Assembly (NCBI GenBank): GCA_019918135.1
Contig: WBZZ01002737.1
Coordinates: forward strand, 227,501 to 291,500
DNA length: 64,000 nucleotides
Direction: 5' to 3'
Source of the DNA: Paulinella micropora
Taxonomy: Eukaryota; Cercozoa; Imbricatea; Euglyphida; Paulinellidae
The position numbers were made by a program, and so were the translations under genes. Below, one piece after another: positions 54,491-63,125 of the stretch (position 1 is the first letter of the stretch; every line of letters starts with the position of its first letter). Below the pieces are notes generated by a model, which saw only the letters and a program-made list of their open reading frames with translations, did not search any database and was not told the origin of the DNA.

Positions 54491-55048
54491 GTGTGTGGGA
54501 CCCTGGTGGTCGCACACCGCGTGCCTCGTGCCTCGTCCTTCGTGCATTTCTTCCTCCAGCACACTTCGACGCTCAAAATCAACGGCGACACCGCAGTATG
54601 TGGAGGGGGTGGCACCTCTGACTCGTTGTCGGTGGTGCCACCGCACACCCGTACATCCCCTTTTTCCCGTGCTTTCGCCACCGGTGCTCAGTCCTCAATG
54701 GAAAGCAAAGACTGTCGAACTTCCTTTGCAAACCCTTTTTGCCAGGATGCAGTCCGTGACCTGGCAGAGGGTACGAACCGTTCTCTTGCTCCCTTGCATC
54801 GCAGCACCCACTGTTTACCTTCTGTAGGTGGGGTGGCCAACATCTCATTGAGTCGGAGACGAGGCAACTTGCCCCCAGTAAGCCCCCAAGTGGATGGGGA
54901 AGTACCTACCTCCTCTCTCTTTTCTCTTCCTTTGTCTCCTTCTTGTTCATATGTCAGTGTGTCTCCCCCTCTCCCTTGCTCTCTACTCCTGCTACAGCTA
55001 CTGCTGCTACTACTGCTACTACTACTAATACTACTACTGCTGTTCCTG

Positions 55049-55080
<32 letters not shown>

Positions 55081-55110
55081 GCTACTACTACTACTACTAC
55101 CACTACTGCT
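54491..55110 (+). mobile_element. N2 linker between gag and the (CAA)n tract
   Basis: Low-complexity Ser/Pro/Thr/Leu-rich coding-like sequence, pyrimidine-rich from 54,900, with CTACTACTA repeats at 55,000-55,095. I assign no function. Confidence 0.45.
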
Positions 55111-55112
55111 AC

Positions 55113-55164
<52 letters not shown>

Positions 55165-55175
55165 CGACAACAACG

Positions 55176-55206
<31 letters not shown>

Positions 55207-55259
55207 CGACAACAACGACAACAACAACAACAACTACAACAACAACTACAACAACAACG

Positions 55260-55293
<34 letters not shown>

Positions 55294-55322
55294 CCACAAC
55301 AACAACAACCACAACAACAACC

Positions 55323-55355
<33 letters not shown>

Positions 55356-55362
55356 GTCTGCC
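55111..55362 (+). repeat. (CAA)n tract of N2
   Basis: CAA repeats broken by CGA, CTA and CCA triplets, reading Gln-rich in one frame and Asn- or Thr-rich in others. Same place as in N1. Confidence 0.95.
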
Positions 55363-55994
55363 ACATCGTGTGGTGTTGGTCCCCCCTTCACTCCTGAAAG
55401 GTCTGCCAATTTCCCTCGTATCCCCAGGTGGATGTGGGAGATTGCCAAAGTGGAAGGGGAGGAAGTGATGGGGTCGTGGTTGATATCGTCCCCTCACAGT
55501 GTAGATGCTGGGGATAAAGGTGGCCCCATGGGGGGGGACGATGGTGTTAGGCCGTCGTGGGTCTTGACGGTCGGCTGCCTCCCCTCTCTTCTGTCCAAGG
55601 TCACAGGGGGGGGGGGGGGGAATGGTGGCACGACTTTCCCTTTTGGGCGTGGACAGTCTCCTCTAACGTGCAGGAGTCTCTGCGAGCACTGCTCGAGCAG
55701 CTGAAGACGTGTCGGGTCGTGGCGTTGGTCGGTTTCGAAGGCAAGGTCGAGGGTCAGGCCTTCGAACCACACACCACGCACGTCTGGTTTCCTCGCACGT
55801 CGGGCCCCGCTCAGAGGGTGGGGGGGATTGCTCTGGTGGACTTTCGTTTTACAAGGGGGAGGGGGCGGACCATTTCGTTCCTGAGTAGGACCGAGGAGGA
55901 GCCAGGTTCAAACCAGGGCCCAGGCTTGTGCTGCCCCTGTGGGAGGACCATATCGAACCCTTTCGCCCTGTCTTTAACGTTGATGAGATACTAA
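55363..55994 (+). mobile_element. Unassigned conserved domain before RT in N2 (fossil)
   Basis: PRWMWEIAKVEGEEVMGSW is followed by EWWHDFPFWAWTVSS, TCRVVALVGFEGKVEGQAFE, PHTTHVWFPRTSG and GGIALVDFRFTRGRGRTISF. Each block has a counterpart in N1 (19,814-20,543). The strict spacing of the blocks suggests one folded domain. I know no named family with this signature. It is in a broken copy. Confidence 0.6.
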
Positions 55995-57686
55995 GGGTGG
56001 CCAAGGGGCGCCTCCCCCGGAGTGAAGTCGCTTGGTTGGAGGGTTTCTTAACCGGGGGACAGACACACTATAAGGGGGACGGGGCAGTTCCTGAGGGATT
56101 ACTCCCTGGCCGGTGTGTTGTCGGAAGAGGACAACGCCAAGCTCTGGGAGGAAAACCTTAAATGCGTCAGGGAAGGCCACTAGGTGGGTCCCTTCAGTAG
56201 AGTCCCTTTCCCCAACAAAGATTGTGTGCACCAGGCGATCATATTAACAAGGGAGCACGCCATACCAAAAGACAGATGGCATCCCGAGGATGGGAGAAAG
56301 AGGCTGATTAATGACTTGTCCTTCCCCAGGAAGCTGTCGTTTAACCAGCTCTGCCTCTGTACGGACGACGGGGTCGTCTACTATACACACGACGGGCAGA
56401 TGGCCAGGATAGTTGCGGCTAGGCCGGGGTGTGTAGCAATAGTGGCAGACATCCCCGACGCATACCGTCAGACCCCCCTCCACCCCTCCACACTTTGGCA
56501 GCTTGTCACGGCGGTCAGAAACCCCAAGTCGGGGGAGGTAGTGTTTTTCGTGCCGAGGTGCCCGGGGTTTGGAGGGGTGTTTGCCGCGGATGGGTGGAAT
56601 AGGTTTGCCCAAGCCGCGGAAGGGATTTACTTCTCCGTCGCAGTTCCCCTCAAGCTGTACGTGGATAACACGGACATGTTCGCCAAGACGTGGGAGGAGG
56701 CACGCGCGCTCCGAAAAAGGTTCCATGCCGCTTCCAAGCGGTTTGGGATCCCGTGGCATGAGGAGCACATGGGCCAAACCTTTCGGTCACTGGGGTGGTG
56801 CAAAGATACGAGGGAGGGCCATTGGTGGGTCGAGCTGCCACAGGACAAGCGCGAAATTGTCCTGGGGGGGCTAGACGAGCTTGGGGCGAAGCAGTTTTTC
56901 AGGGTCAAAGATCTGGAGCGGCTGCTGGGCCTCATGATGTTCGTGGCCCAGCTGCTCTTTTACCTCAGGCCCGCAGCGGCCCAGCTGCGTCACATCTTCA
57001 ACTCGTACGCCAAGAACGGGCTGAGGGTAGGTAGGGTGGAAAGACGCGTGACCGCTAGGGCTCGATGGGCGCGGAATGTGCTCGTGGAAGCAAACTTCCG
57101 CCTGCCCATCGCCAGCTACCTCAGGATAGGGGAGTATGATAGCGGGTGCATGTGTTGGGAGGGGGATGACGGCAAGTGCACAGTCTGGACTGACGCAAAT
57201 CTCTCAGGGGAGGGAGATATGCGGTGGGGGAGAGGGGCCCTCGCGGTGGCCCCTGCTCAGCCCAGAGGCTTGTACACTTGCGACCCATGGAGCAAGGAAG
57301 AGCTTGGGGAGGTAGTTTCCGAAGCTCAAGTTCCGTCATCGCCTATGTGGGAGGGGTATGCGGCCTTCAGGGCCGCTCTTGAGTTCGGTCAGACCTTGAA
57401 GTACAGCAAGGTTCATGTGGTGATGGACTGCAAGGCCGCAGCCTCCTTCATTAACTCCTGCCTCTCCCCTGAACAAAACATACATAGAATGATTGATAGT
57501 TTCACGGCTAGGCTGACGAAGGCAGGAATCACGCTCACCGCCTCATCTGAGCCCCGCAAACGAACCATGGTTGTTGACTTGCTCGCTCGTGCGCAGATGG
57601 AGAAGGCAGACTCCGCGTGGCGCAAGATGAGCCAGTCCGTGCCTTCTTTGCGGCCTCTCCGGCGAGTACAGAAGTCCCGTGGTTAG
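55928..57686 (+). mobile_element. Reverse transcriptase-RNase H of N2 (fossil)
   Basis: The frame 56,184-57,686 has RLINDLSFPRKLSFNQLCLC, AIVADIPDAYRQTPLHPSTL, RCPGFGGVFAADGWNRFAQ, PLKLYVDNTDMFAKTW, GIPWHEEHMGQTFRSLGW and ERLLGLMMFVAQLLFYLRPA. RNase H follows with CTVWTDANLSG, then HVVMDCKAAASFINS. The start of the domain lies upstream in another frame (VAWLEGFLTGGQTHYKGD). It is homologous throughout to N1, with the same non-canonical catalytic box. Confidence 0.85.
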
Positions 57687-57855
57687 TCGACTCGGCGGTG
57701 GAGCTGATGGGTAAGTCCTATCAGCCAGCACCAGTGCCACGTATGCGTCGGCCGTCAGGAAACTCCAAGAGTTCGGAGAATCCTACGCCACGGGCCTGTG
57801 GCAGCCGCAGTGGTGGCAACCGGACCCGGTCCTGATCGTTCTATTCCTGGTCTGG

Positions 57856-58688
57856 TTGAGCCGCTTCTTCGCGGTATCAACTGTTAAGGTATACATGTAT
57901 GCGGTTCGAGACTTCTGTCTCCGCATGGGTCTGGACGACCCAACAGATAATCACTTCATCGAGCTGGCATGGAAAGGCATAAAGCGCAGCAAAAGGTCAA
58001 AGCTTGACGACCGCCTGACCTTAGAGTTCTGGATGCTACTTGCGGTAGTCGGGTCGTCTCCGGCCAGGTCGACAACCGCCGAGTCCCCAAAGCCACCCGT
58101 CATCTTTGGGTCACGGTTACCACCGTAGCATTTTGGGGGATTTTCGGGCTGTTCCGAGTAGGAGAGCTGGTTGCCTCGGGGTCATTGGCCACCTGCCGCT
58201 TCCTCACCAACCTCTGCGTCCGACTAGCTACGCTGGACGGCACTAGCCTCATCCTTGTTCGGCTGGACGGGGCGAAGCAGGACCCATTCCGTAGGGGGTG
58301 TGACGTTGGTCTCGGGGAGCAGGAGAATCCTCTCTTGTGCCCCCACCGTTGGATGGACACCTATGTGTTGAGTCGCGACGCGCTCAAGCTACCGTCCGCC
58401 GGCCTGCAGCCCTTTTTCCGCCTCGCGGACAACTCTCCTCTAAATCGCGGCACCTTCGTGGACATCATGCGATTTCTCCTGCAGAAGGCGAACGTCCCCA
58501 TGGCTGCACGTTTCACCGGCATCTTCATACGGCGGGGCGGCGCGGCTCGGCTGTTCTCAGTAGGTGCCTCAGACACGGCTGTCATGAGGGCGGGCAGGTC
58601 GTCAAACTGCTTCCGCTTATACGTCGGCGCACGAATGGCAGAGCTGATCACAGAGCAAAAGGCCATGGGGGGATCCGCGAGGCTCTAG
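57856..58688 (+). mobile_element. Tyrosine recombinase of N2 (fossil)
   Basis: Core-binding part FFAVSTVKVYMYAVRDFCLR, then KGIKRSKRSKLDDRLTLEFW. The catalytic part (58,185-58,688) has LDGAKQDPFRRGCDVGLGEQ, FTGIFIRRGGAARLFSVGAS and the tyrosine-bearing CFRLYV, ending EQKAMGGSARL. It aligns with N1 along its length. It is broken in the middle. Confidence 0.8.
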
Positions 58689-58705
58689 GCTCACTCCGTA
58701 GGGGA

Positions 58706-58953
58706 GGGCGTTTCGCGTCAGTTTGAATCTCATGTTTGGTTGGTGAGTCTGTGCGACAAGTCCACAGTCTCGCCCCTCACTTTGTAATTTCTCTGTTACC
58801 AAACAGTGAGAGTCGAAAGTAGTTGAGCCTAGATCCTTTCCAGTTTTTGCCCACCACTCCGACGAGATCGGACGGTCTGGGCTCGATCATTAAATTGTAT
58901 TCTGTCATTAGCGTACGAATAAAAAAGTTACAAGAGCAAGTACAATTTTAATT
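58706..58953 (+). repeat. Split direct repeat B1 of N2
   Basis: 248 bp, GGGCGTTTCGCGTCAGTTT to GTACAATTTTAAT. Near-identical to B2. Confidence 0.9.
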
Positions 58954-59135
58954 AAGGTTAGCGCCGGCCGGAGGCCGGGGTTAACCAACGTTAAAATTTA
59001 TGTAGCGGTTACTTTTTTACGTTTTGCCGGCCGGTCCTCGCCGGCGCAAATTTTACACTTCCTCAAATTCACTTCCTCAAAGTCCGTCCCTTTTATTTTG
59101 CTTCGTTGTTTTCAGAAAGCTGGGAAGATCGTCTT
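58954..59135 (+). repeat. Split direct repeat A2 of N2
   Basis: Follows B1 without a gap and matches A1 (52,504-52,684). Confidence 0.9.
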
Positions 59136-59148
59136 CCCAGCTTTCTGA
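59114..59148. repeat. Perfect hairpin at the A2 edge of N2
   Basis: CAGAAAGCTGGGAAGA and TCTTCCCAGCTTTCTG are perfect inverted copies around TCG. The left arm is the end of A2. The right arm is extra and begins the A2-B2 spacer. N1 has the same arrangement at 16,690-16,730. Confidence 0.9.
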
Positions 59149-59465
59149 AAACTCCCACCCACCTATCCTTGTTTGCTTTGTCTATCGTCTCGTTGGTTGT
59201 AGGCAGTGCCCTGTCAGCAATTGTAAGTCCGGCTCGTGTCCTGCGCGGCGCGGTGTTTTGTTTATCTGCATCTGTTTATCCGCGCTGCGCTCGTCCCTAG
59301 TTAGGAGCCGGCACCCCGGGCTGTACCGTCCACTTTCCCCTCCTCCACCCGATATGACTAGTTATAGTTTGCGCCATCCACACACTCTCCTCCACACGGT
59401 GTGACTTATTATGACTTGCGCCATCCACACACCCTCCTCCACCCGTTTAGTACAAGTAGGAGCCC
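59149..59465 (+). mobile_element. Spacer between A2 and B2 of N2
   Basis: Pyrimidine-rich, with an imperfect tandem of TTGCGCCATCCACACACYCT at about 59,368-59,440. No frame I can support. Confidence 0.6.
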
Positions 59466-59713
59466 GGGCGTTTCGCGTCAGTTTCGAATCTCGTGTTTGG
59501 TTGGCAAGTCTGTGCGACAAGTCCACAGTCTCGCCCCTCACTTTGTAATTTCTCTGTTAGCAAACAGTGAGGGTCGAAAGTAGTTGAGCCTAGGTCCTTT
59601 CCAGTTTTTCCCCACCACTCCGACGAGATCAGACGGTCTGTGCTCGATCATTAAATTGTATTCTGTCATTAGCGTACGAATAAAAAAGTTACAAGAGCAA
59701 GTACAATTTTAAT
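59466..59713 (+). repeat. Split direct repeat B2 of N2
   Basis: 248 bp at the 3' end of N2, adjoining the AATATT minisatellite. Confidence 0.9.
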
Positions 59714-59796
59714 ATTGCTTTTTTGCAATATTAATATTGCATAAATTTCAATATTAATATTGCTTTTTTGCAACATTAATGTTGCATCAATTTCAA

Positions 59797-60288
59797 CCTG
59801 TCCTATCCCTTCGTGAATAAAATAATATTGCACCAATTTCAACCTGACGTGGCTGCTTTTGGTTTATAGTGTGAAGGAGGAGAAAGTAAAAAACAAGTGC
59901 ACACCTCCAACGAGCCAGAGAAGACTTTCATAAAGCGTTGGCAGGAAAAGGCAGTAACGTCCTTTTCGGCTCTGGGAGAAGCTAGCAAAGATATCAAAGA
60001 AAAGAAAGTCTTTGCTACCATGAAGATCGCCCGATCCTACAGAAAGAGAGATGTACACTTTGCGCAGACTGGATACGAAATGATTTGGGCCAGGTCCAAG
60101 AAACGATTTCTGAAACCTAAGCAAAGCGCGGAGGCGGTACGATTTTTCGCTTGAGTCGGAAGAAAAAGAACAAGTAAGAGGTGGACTCGCAAGAGGTGAA
60201 GAAGAAGAAGAAGAAGAAGAAGAAGAAGAAGAAGAAGAAGAAGAAGAAGAAGAAGAAGAACCTGTCCTATCCCTTCGTGAATAAAATC
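59797..60288 (+). repeat. Segment bounded by 28-bp direct repeats
   Basis: CCTGTCCTATCCCTTCGTGA followed by ATAAAAT occurs at 59,797 and again at 60,261. Between them lie a short coding-like frame and a (GAA)n run of about 20 units. Confidence 0.8.
59870..60154 (+). CDS. Short basic coding-like fragment, unknown
   Basis: 94 codons open from just after TTTATAG, a possible splice acceptor, to TGA at 60,154. It reads SNEPEKTFIKRWQEKAVTSF, KKVFATMKIARSYRKRDVHF and TGYEMIWARSKKRFLK. Lys/Arg-rich with ordinary amino-acid balance, unlike the AT-rich surroundings. No ATG near the beginning, so an exon or truncated gene. No family recognised. Confidence 0.35.
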   Translation, partial: CEGGESKKQVHTSNEPEKTFIKRWQEKAVTSFSALGEASKDIKEKKVFATMKIARSYRKRDVHFAQTGYEMIWARSKKRFLKPKQSAEAVRFFA

Positions 60289-60589
60289 AATATACATATT
60301 GAAAAAGTACAATATTAATATTAAAATTATGCAATATAAATAATGCAGTTTTTACAATATAAATTGTAGTTTTTTTATATAAATATTGCAAATAAGCAAT
60401 ATAATTATTGCAATATTAATATTGCTTTTTGCAATATTAATATTGCATACATTTCAATACTAATATTGCTTAATATTGCTTTTTAGCAATATTAATATTG
60501 CATACATTTCAATATTAATATTGCTTTTTGCAATTTTAACATTGCATCAATTTCAATATTAATATTGCTTTTTGCGATTTTACATGTCA

Positions 60590-60662
60590 GTCCGAAACGA
60601 TTGGAAGCATAACAAACATAGCCCGGGAAGAAATTTTTGTTATATTTCCAATTGTTTCAGAC
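60590..60662. repeat. Small foldback element, copy 1
   Basis: GTCCGAAACGATTGGAAGCA and onward pairs with TATTTCCAATTGTTTCAGAC. Arms are about 27 nt around a centre with CCCGGG. It lies within the minisatellite. Confidence 0.8.
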
Positions 60663-60870
60663 GGGCCCTCACATCAGTTGTTATATAATTATTGCAATAT
60701 TAATATTGCTTTTTTGCAATAATAATATTGCATACATTTCAATATTAATATTGCTTAATATTGCTTTTTGGCAATATTAATATTGCATACATATCAATAT
60801 TAATATTGATTGTTTGCAATATTAATATTGCATCAATTTCAATATTAATATTGCTTTTTTGTGATTTTAC

Positions 60871-60939
60871 GACACGATTGGAAACATAACAAACATTTCC
60901 CGGGAAGAAGTTTTTGTTATATTTCCAATTGTTTCAGAC
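60871..60939. repeat. Small foldback element, copy 2
   Basis: Shares nearly all of copy 1, including CATAACAAACAT, CCCGGGAAGAA and TTTCCAATTGTTTCAGAC. Slightly shorter at its left end. Confidence 0.8.
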
Positions 60940-61396
60940 TGGCACTCACATACAGTTGTTTCAGAACATTTAATATTTATATTGAAAAGATACAATATTT
61001 ATATTACTTGATTTCAGTATAAATATTATAGTTTTTATATTAATATTGTATTAAAATCAATATTAGTATTGCATAAAATCAATATTAGTATTGCACTTTT
61101 TTAATTAATTTTTTATAACTTCGCGTGAAAATACCTGAAAACTAGTGACAATAAAACTTATAATGGTGCAATATTAATATCGCAGCAAAATCAATAAATT
61201 TTTTTTGCAATGGTTTCATAAAAATTTTCTTAAAAAAAATCAATAGTAATATTGATTTCAAAATCAAAATTTTTTTGTGAAAAAGATATTGATTGTGAAT
61301 CAATATTAAATATTGAAAAATCAATAATTTTTTTTGGAAATATTGATGAAAATCAATATTCGCATTCCGAGTGGTGACCGTATCTAGATTAAACCC

Positions 61397-62145
61397 TGCA
61401 AGTCTATTGAATACCTCAATAGATGTTTTTTGACTGATATGTCTGCACAGAAAAATAAAGAGTCCCAACTTTGACAGTTAGATACACCTTGAACAAGTTT
61501 GCCTGTCTCTGGCTGCCGCAGTATCTGCACTCAGGCGTATGCGTGTACACATGTCTGATTGTGATGAAAATCATCTCTGCAAGCAGCTTGAGAATGACCT
61601 GTGCTTTCGATTGCATCCAAAATCCCAGGAATAGATGCTCTGGGGCAGACAAAAATCGAATTTCTTCGAGTCCTCCTTCACCGACAGTAGTGATTTAATA
61701 ACTGTAGAAAGATTCATTCGATTTTTTTTTCCAGGTGAGTTGCCAAAATTAAAGCGACGCACTTTTCCCACCACTGACGCAACTTTTCCAGCCACCCTTA
61801 AGGGTGGCTGGGAAAAGTTGCGTCAGTGGTGGGAAAAGTGCGTCACTTTTGGCAACTGACGGGAAAAAAAAATCGAAGGAGTACTCAAAGAAATTCGATT
61901 TTTGTCTGCCCCAGAGCATCTATTCCTGTGATTTTGGGTGCAATCGAAAGCACATTTCATTCTTGAGCTACTTGCAAAGATGATTTTCATCACAATCCGA
62001 CACGCCTAAGTGCAGAAACTGCGACAGCCAGAGACAGGCAAACTGGTTCAAGGTGCATTTAACTGTCATTGTTGGGACTGTTTATTTTTTCTGTGCAGAC
62101 ATATCATTCAAAAAACATCTATTTAGGTATTCAATCGACTTGACA
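61397..62145. repeat. Long imperfect inverted repeat with palindromic centre
   Basis: Left arm from about 61,397 (AAGTCTATTGAATACCT) and right arm to about 62,145 (AGGTATTCAATCGACTTG) pair along some 350 bp, with indels and mismatches growing outward. Paired stretches include TCTGGGGCAGACAAAAATCG with its inverse, and CTGCACAGAAAAATAAA with its inverse. A foldback transposon or a large palindromic duplication would explain it. No coding capacity. Confidence 0.85.
61756..61845. repeat. Perfect 90-bp palindrome without spacer
   Basis: Two 45-nt arms meet at CTTAAG (between 61,800 and 61,801), for example CCAGCCACCCTTAAGGGTGG at the centre. No mismatch seen within the 90 bp. Confidence 0.9.
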
Positions 62146-63125
62146 AACATCTTTTGAAATAATTGTTGTCTGTCCGCAAGTTTACCATGAAAAACCTGTT
62201 ATCAATTTCAAAAGTAAATAAAACGAATGTGTCTACAAGCTTCTCGATTTTTTTCTTTTGTTTTTATCAGACTGAGCACCTTAACGATCGGCCAAAACCT
62301 TTACCGTTGATAAGACACTCTTTTTGACCAATTCATTAGATTCTCCTCTGCACGACGTTTCGACTTCACTAACTAGTTTTCGATTTCGTTCAGAAATGAT
62401 TTCAAACGATCTGTTCGAAGTTCTTTTTAGCTACTGCCATTTTCCCCATCCGTATTACCTCTTTCCCGATTCAGAGTCCCGTGAAACAGGTTTTACGGTA
62501 AATTTTAGGACAAGGAAATGCACTGAAAAACGCAATACTTTTCCGTTCCCAGTCATTTTCGCCTCGAGGCTTCCCAAATCAATTTGGGGAATTTTCAAGT
62601 CCAACAACCCGACAACTATCCGTTTATGACTGTTTACTTGAAGACTCGCGACACTATCCGTTTGAGAACAGGAGACCTCACAATCTACGTTCTGCACTTG
62701 ATCGTACTTTGCACCCAAGCCTGCAATGAGTTCGAAATTATGTAAATAAACGAAGTGACCTCTCTACTATTTACTTGTATTTCACCTGCTCATCCAGAGT
62801 CAGGACTCAAAGCAGCCATAGTGTTCTTATTAAGAGTTCGTTGTATCTGCCTACTTGAAGAGTTGTATACAAACTCACAATTCGAATTGTTTTCCATTCA
62901 AGAGAAAACTACACACAGAGTTGGTGTGTTCTGTGCACAGATCGATTTGGAAAGACCCTCTCTTTCAGGAGTGACTATACAACAACGTATTAGGATAATG
63001 GTAACCAAAAGCACATATGTCTCGACAGACCGTTCACCTGCCGTTGCATTTTTGTGTCCCTCCTCTGCCCTCATACACACTATGCAGTCAACCAGCACAG
63101 TATGTGTTTGTTTTTTTCGTTTTAG
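62146..63125. other. Gene-free stretch, possibly intron
   Basis: Mixed composition. Frames at 62,324-62,629 and 62,755-63,378 are open but have no coding signature I recognise. Ends with TTTTTTTCGTTTTAG, a good splice acceptor for the next frame. Confidence 0.45.

Larger units (their letters stand above)
52504..59713 (+). mobile_element. PAT/Ngaro-like retrotransposon with full A1...B1-A2-B2 layout (fossil N2)
   Basis: A 7.2-kb element on the plus strand. A1 is 52,504-52,684, then gag, (CAA)n tract, unassigned domain, RT-RNase H and tyrosine recombinase, then B1 58,706-58,953, A2 58,954-59,135, spacer, and B2 59,466-59,713. All terminal parts are present and the flanks are minisatellite on both sides. 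Structurally it looks whole. The coding part carries several breaks. A1/A2 and B1/B2 differ at a small number of sites, so the insertion is probably moderately young. It is only distantly related to N1 in sequence but has the same plan. Confidence 0.85.
59714..61390. repeat. AATATT-rich minisatellite, right segment
   Basis: Units like those of 49,200-49,519, becoming more irregular past 60,960. It contains two short foldback elements and a 490-bp segment bounded by 28-bp direct repeats. Confidence 0.8.

Noticed and set aside
54491-55468. A separate Leu/Asn-rich gene inside N2
   Set aside because: The frame follows CTA and CAA repeats within the element. It is better seen as a linker and low-complexity tract of N2.
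61142-61468. Minus-strand frame rich in Phe, Ile and Lys
   Set aside because: AT-rich minisatellite translated by chance.
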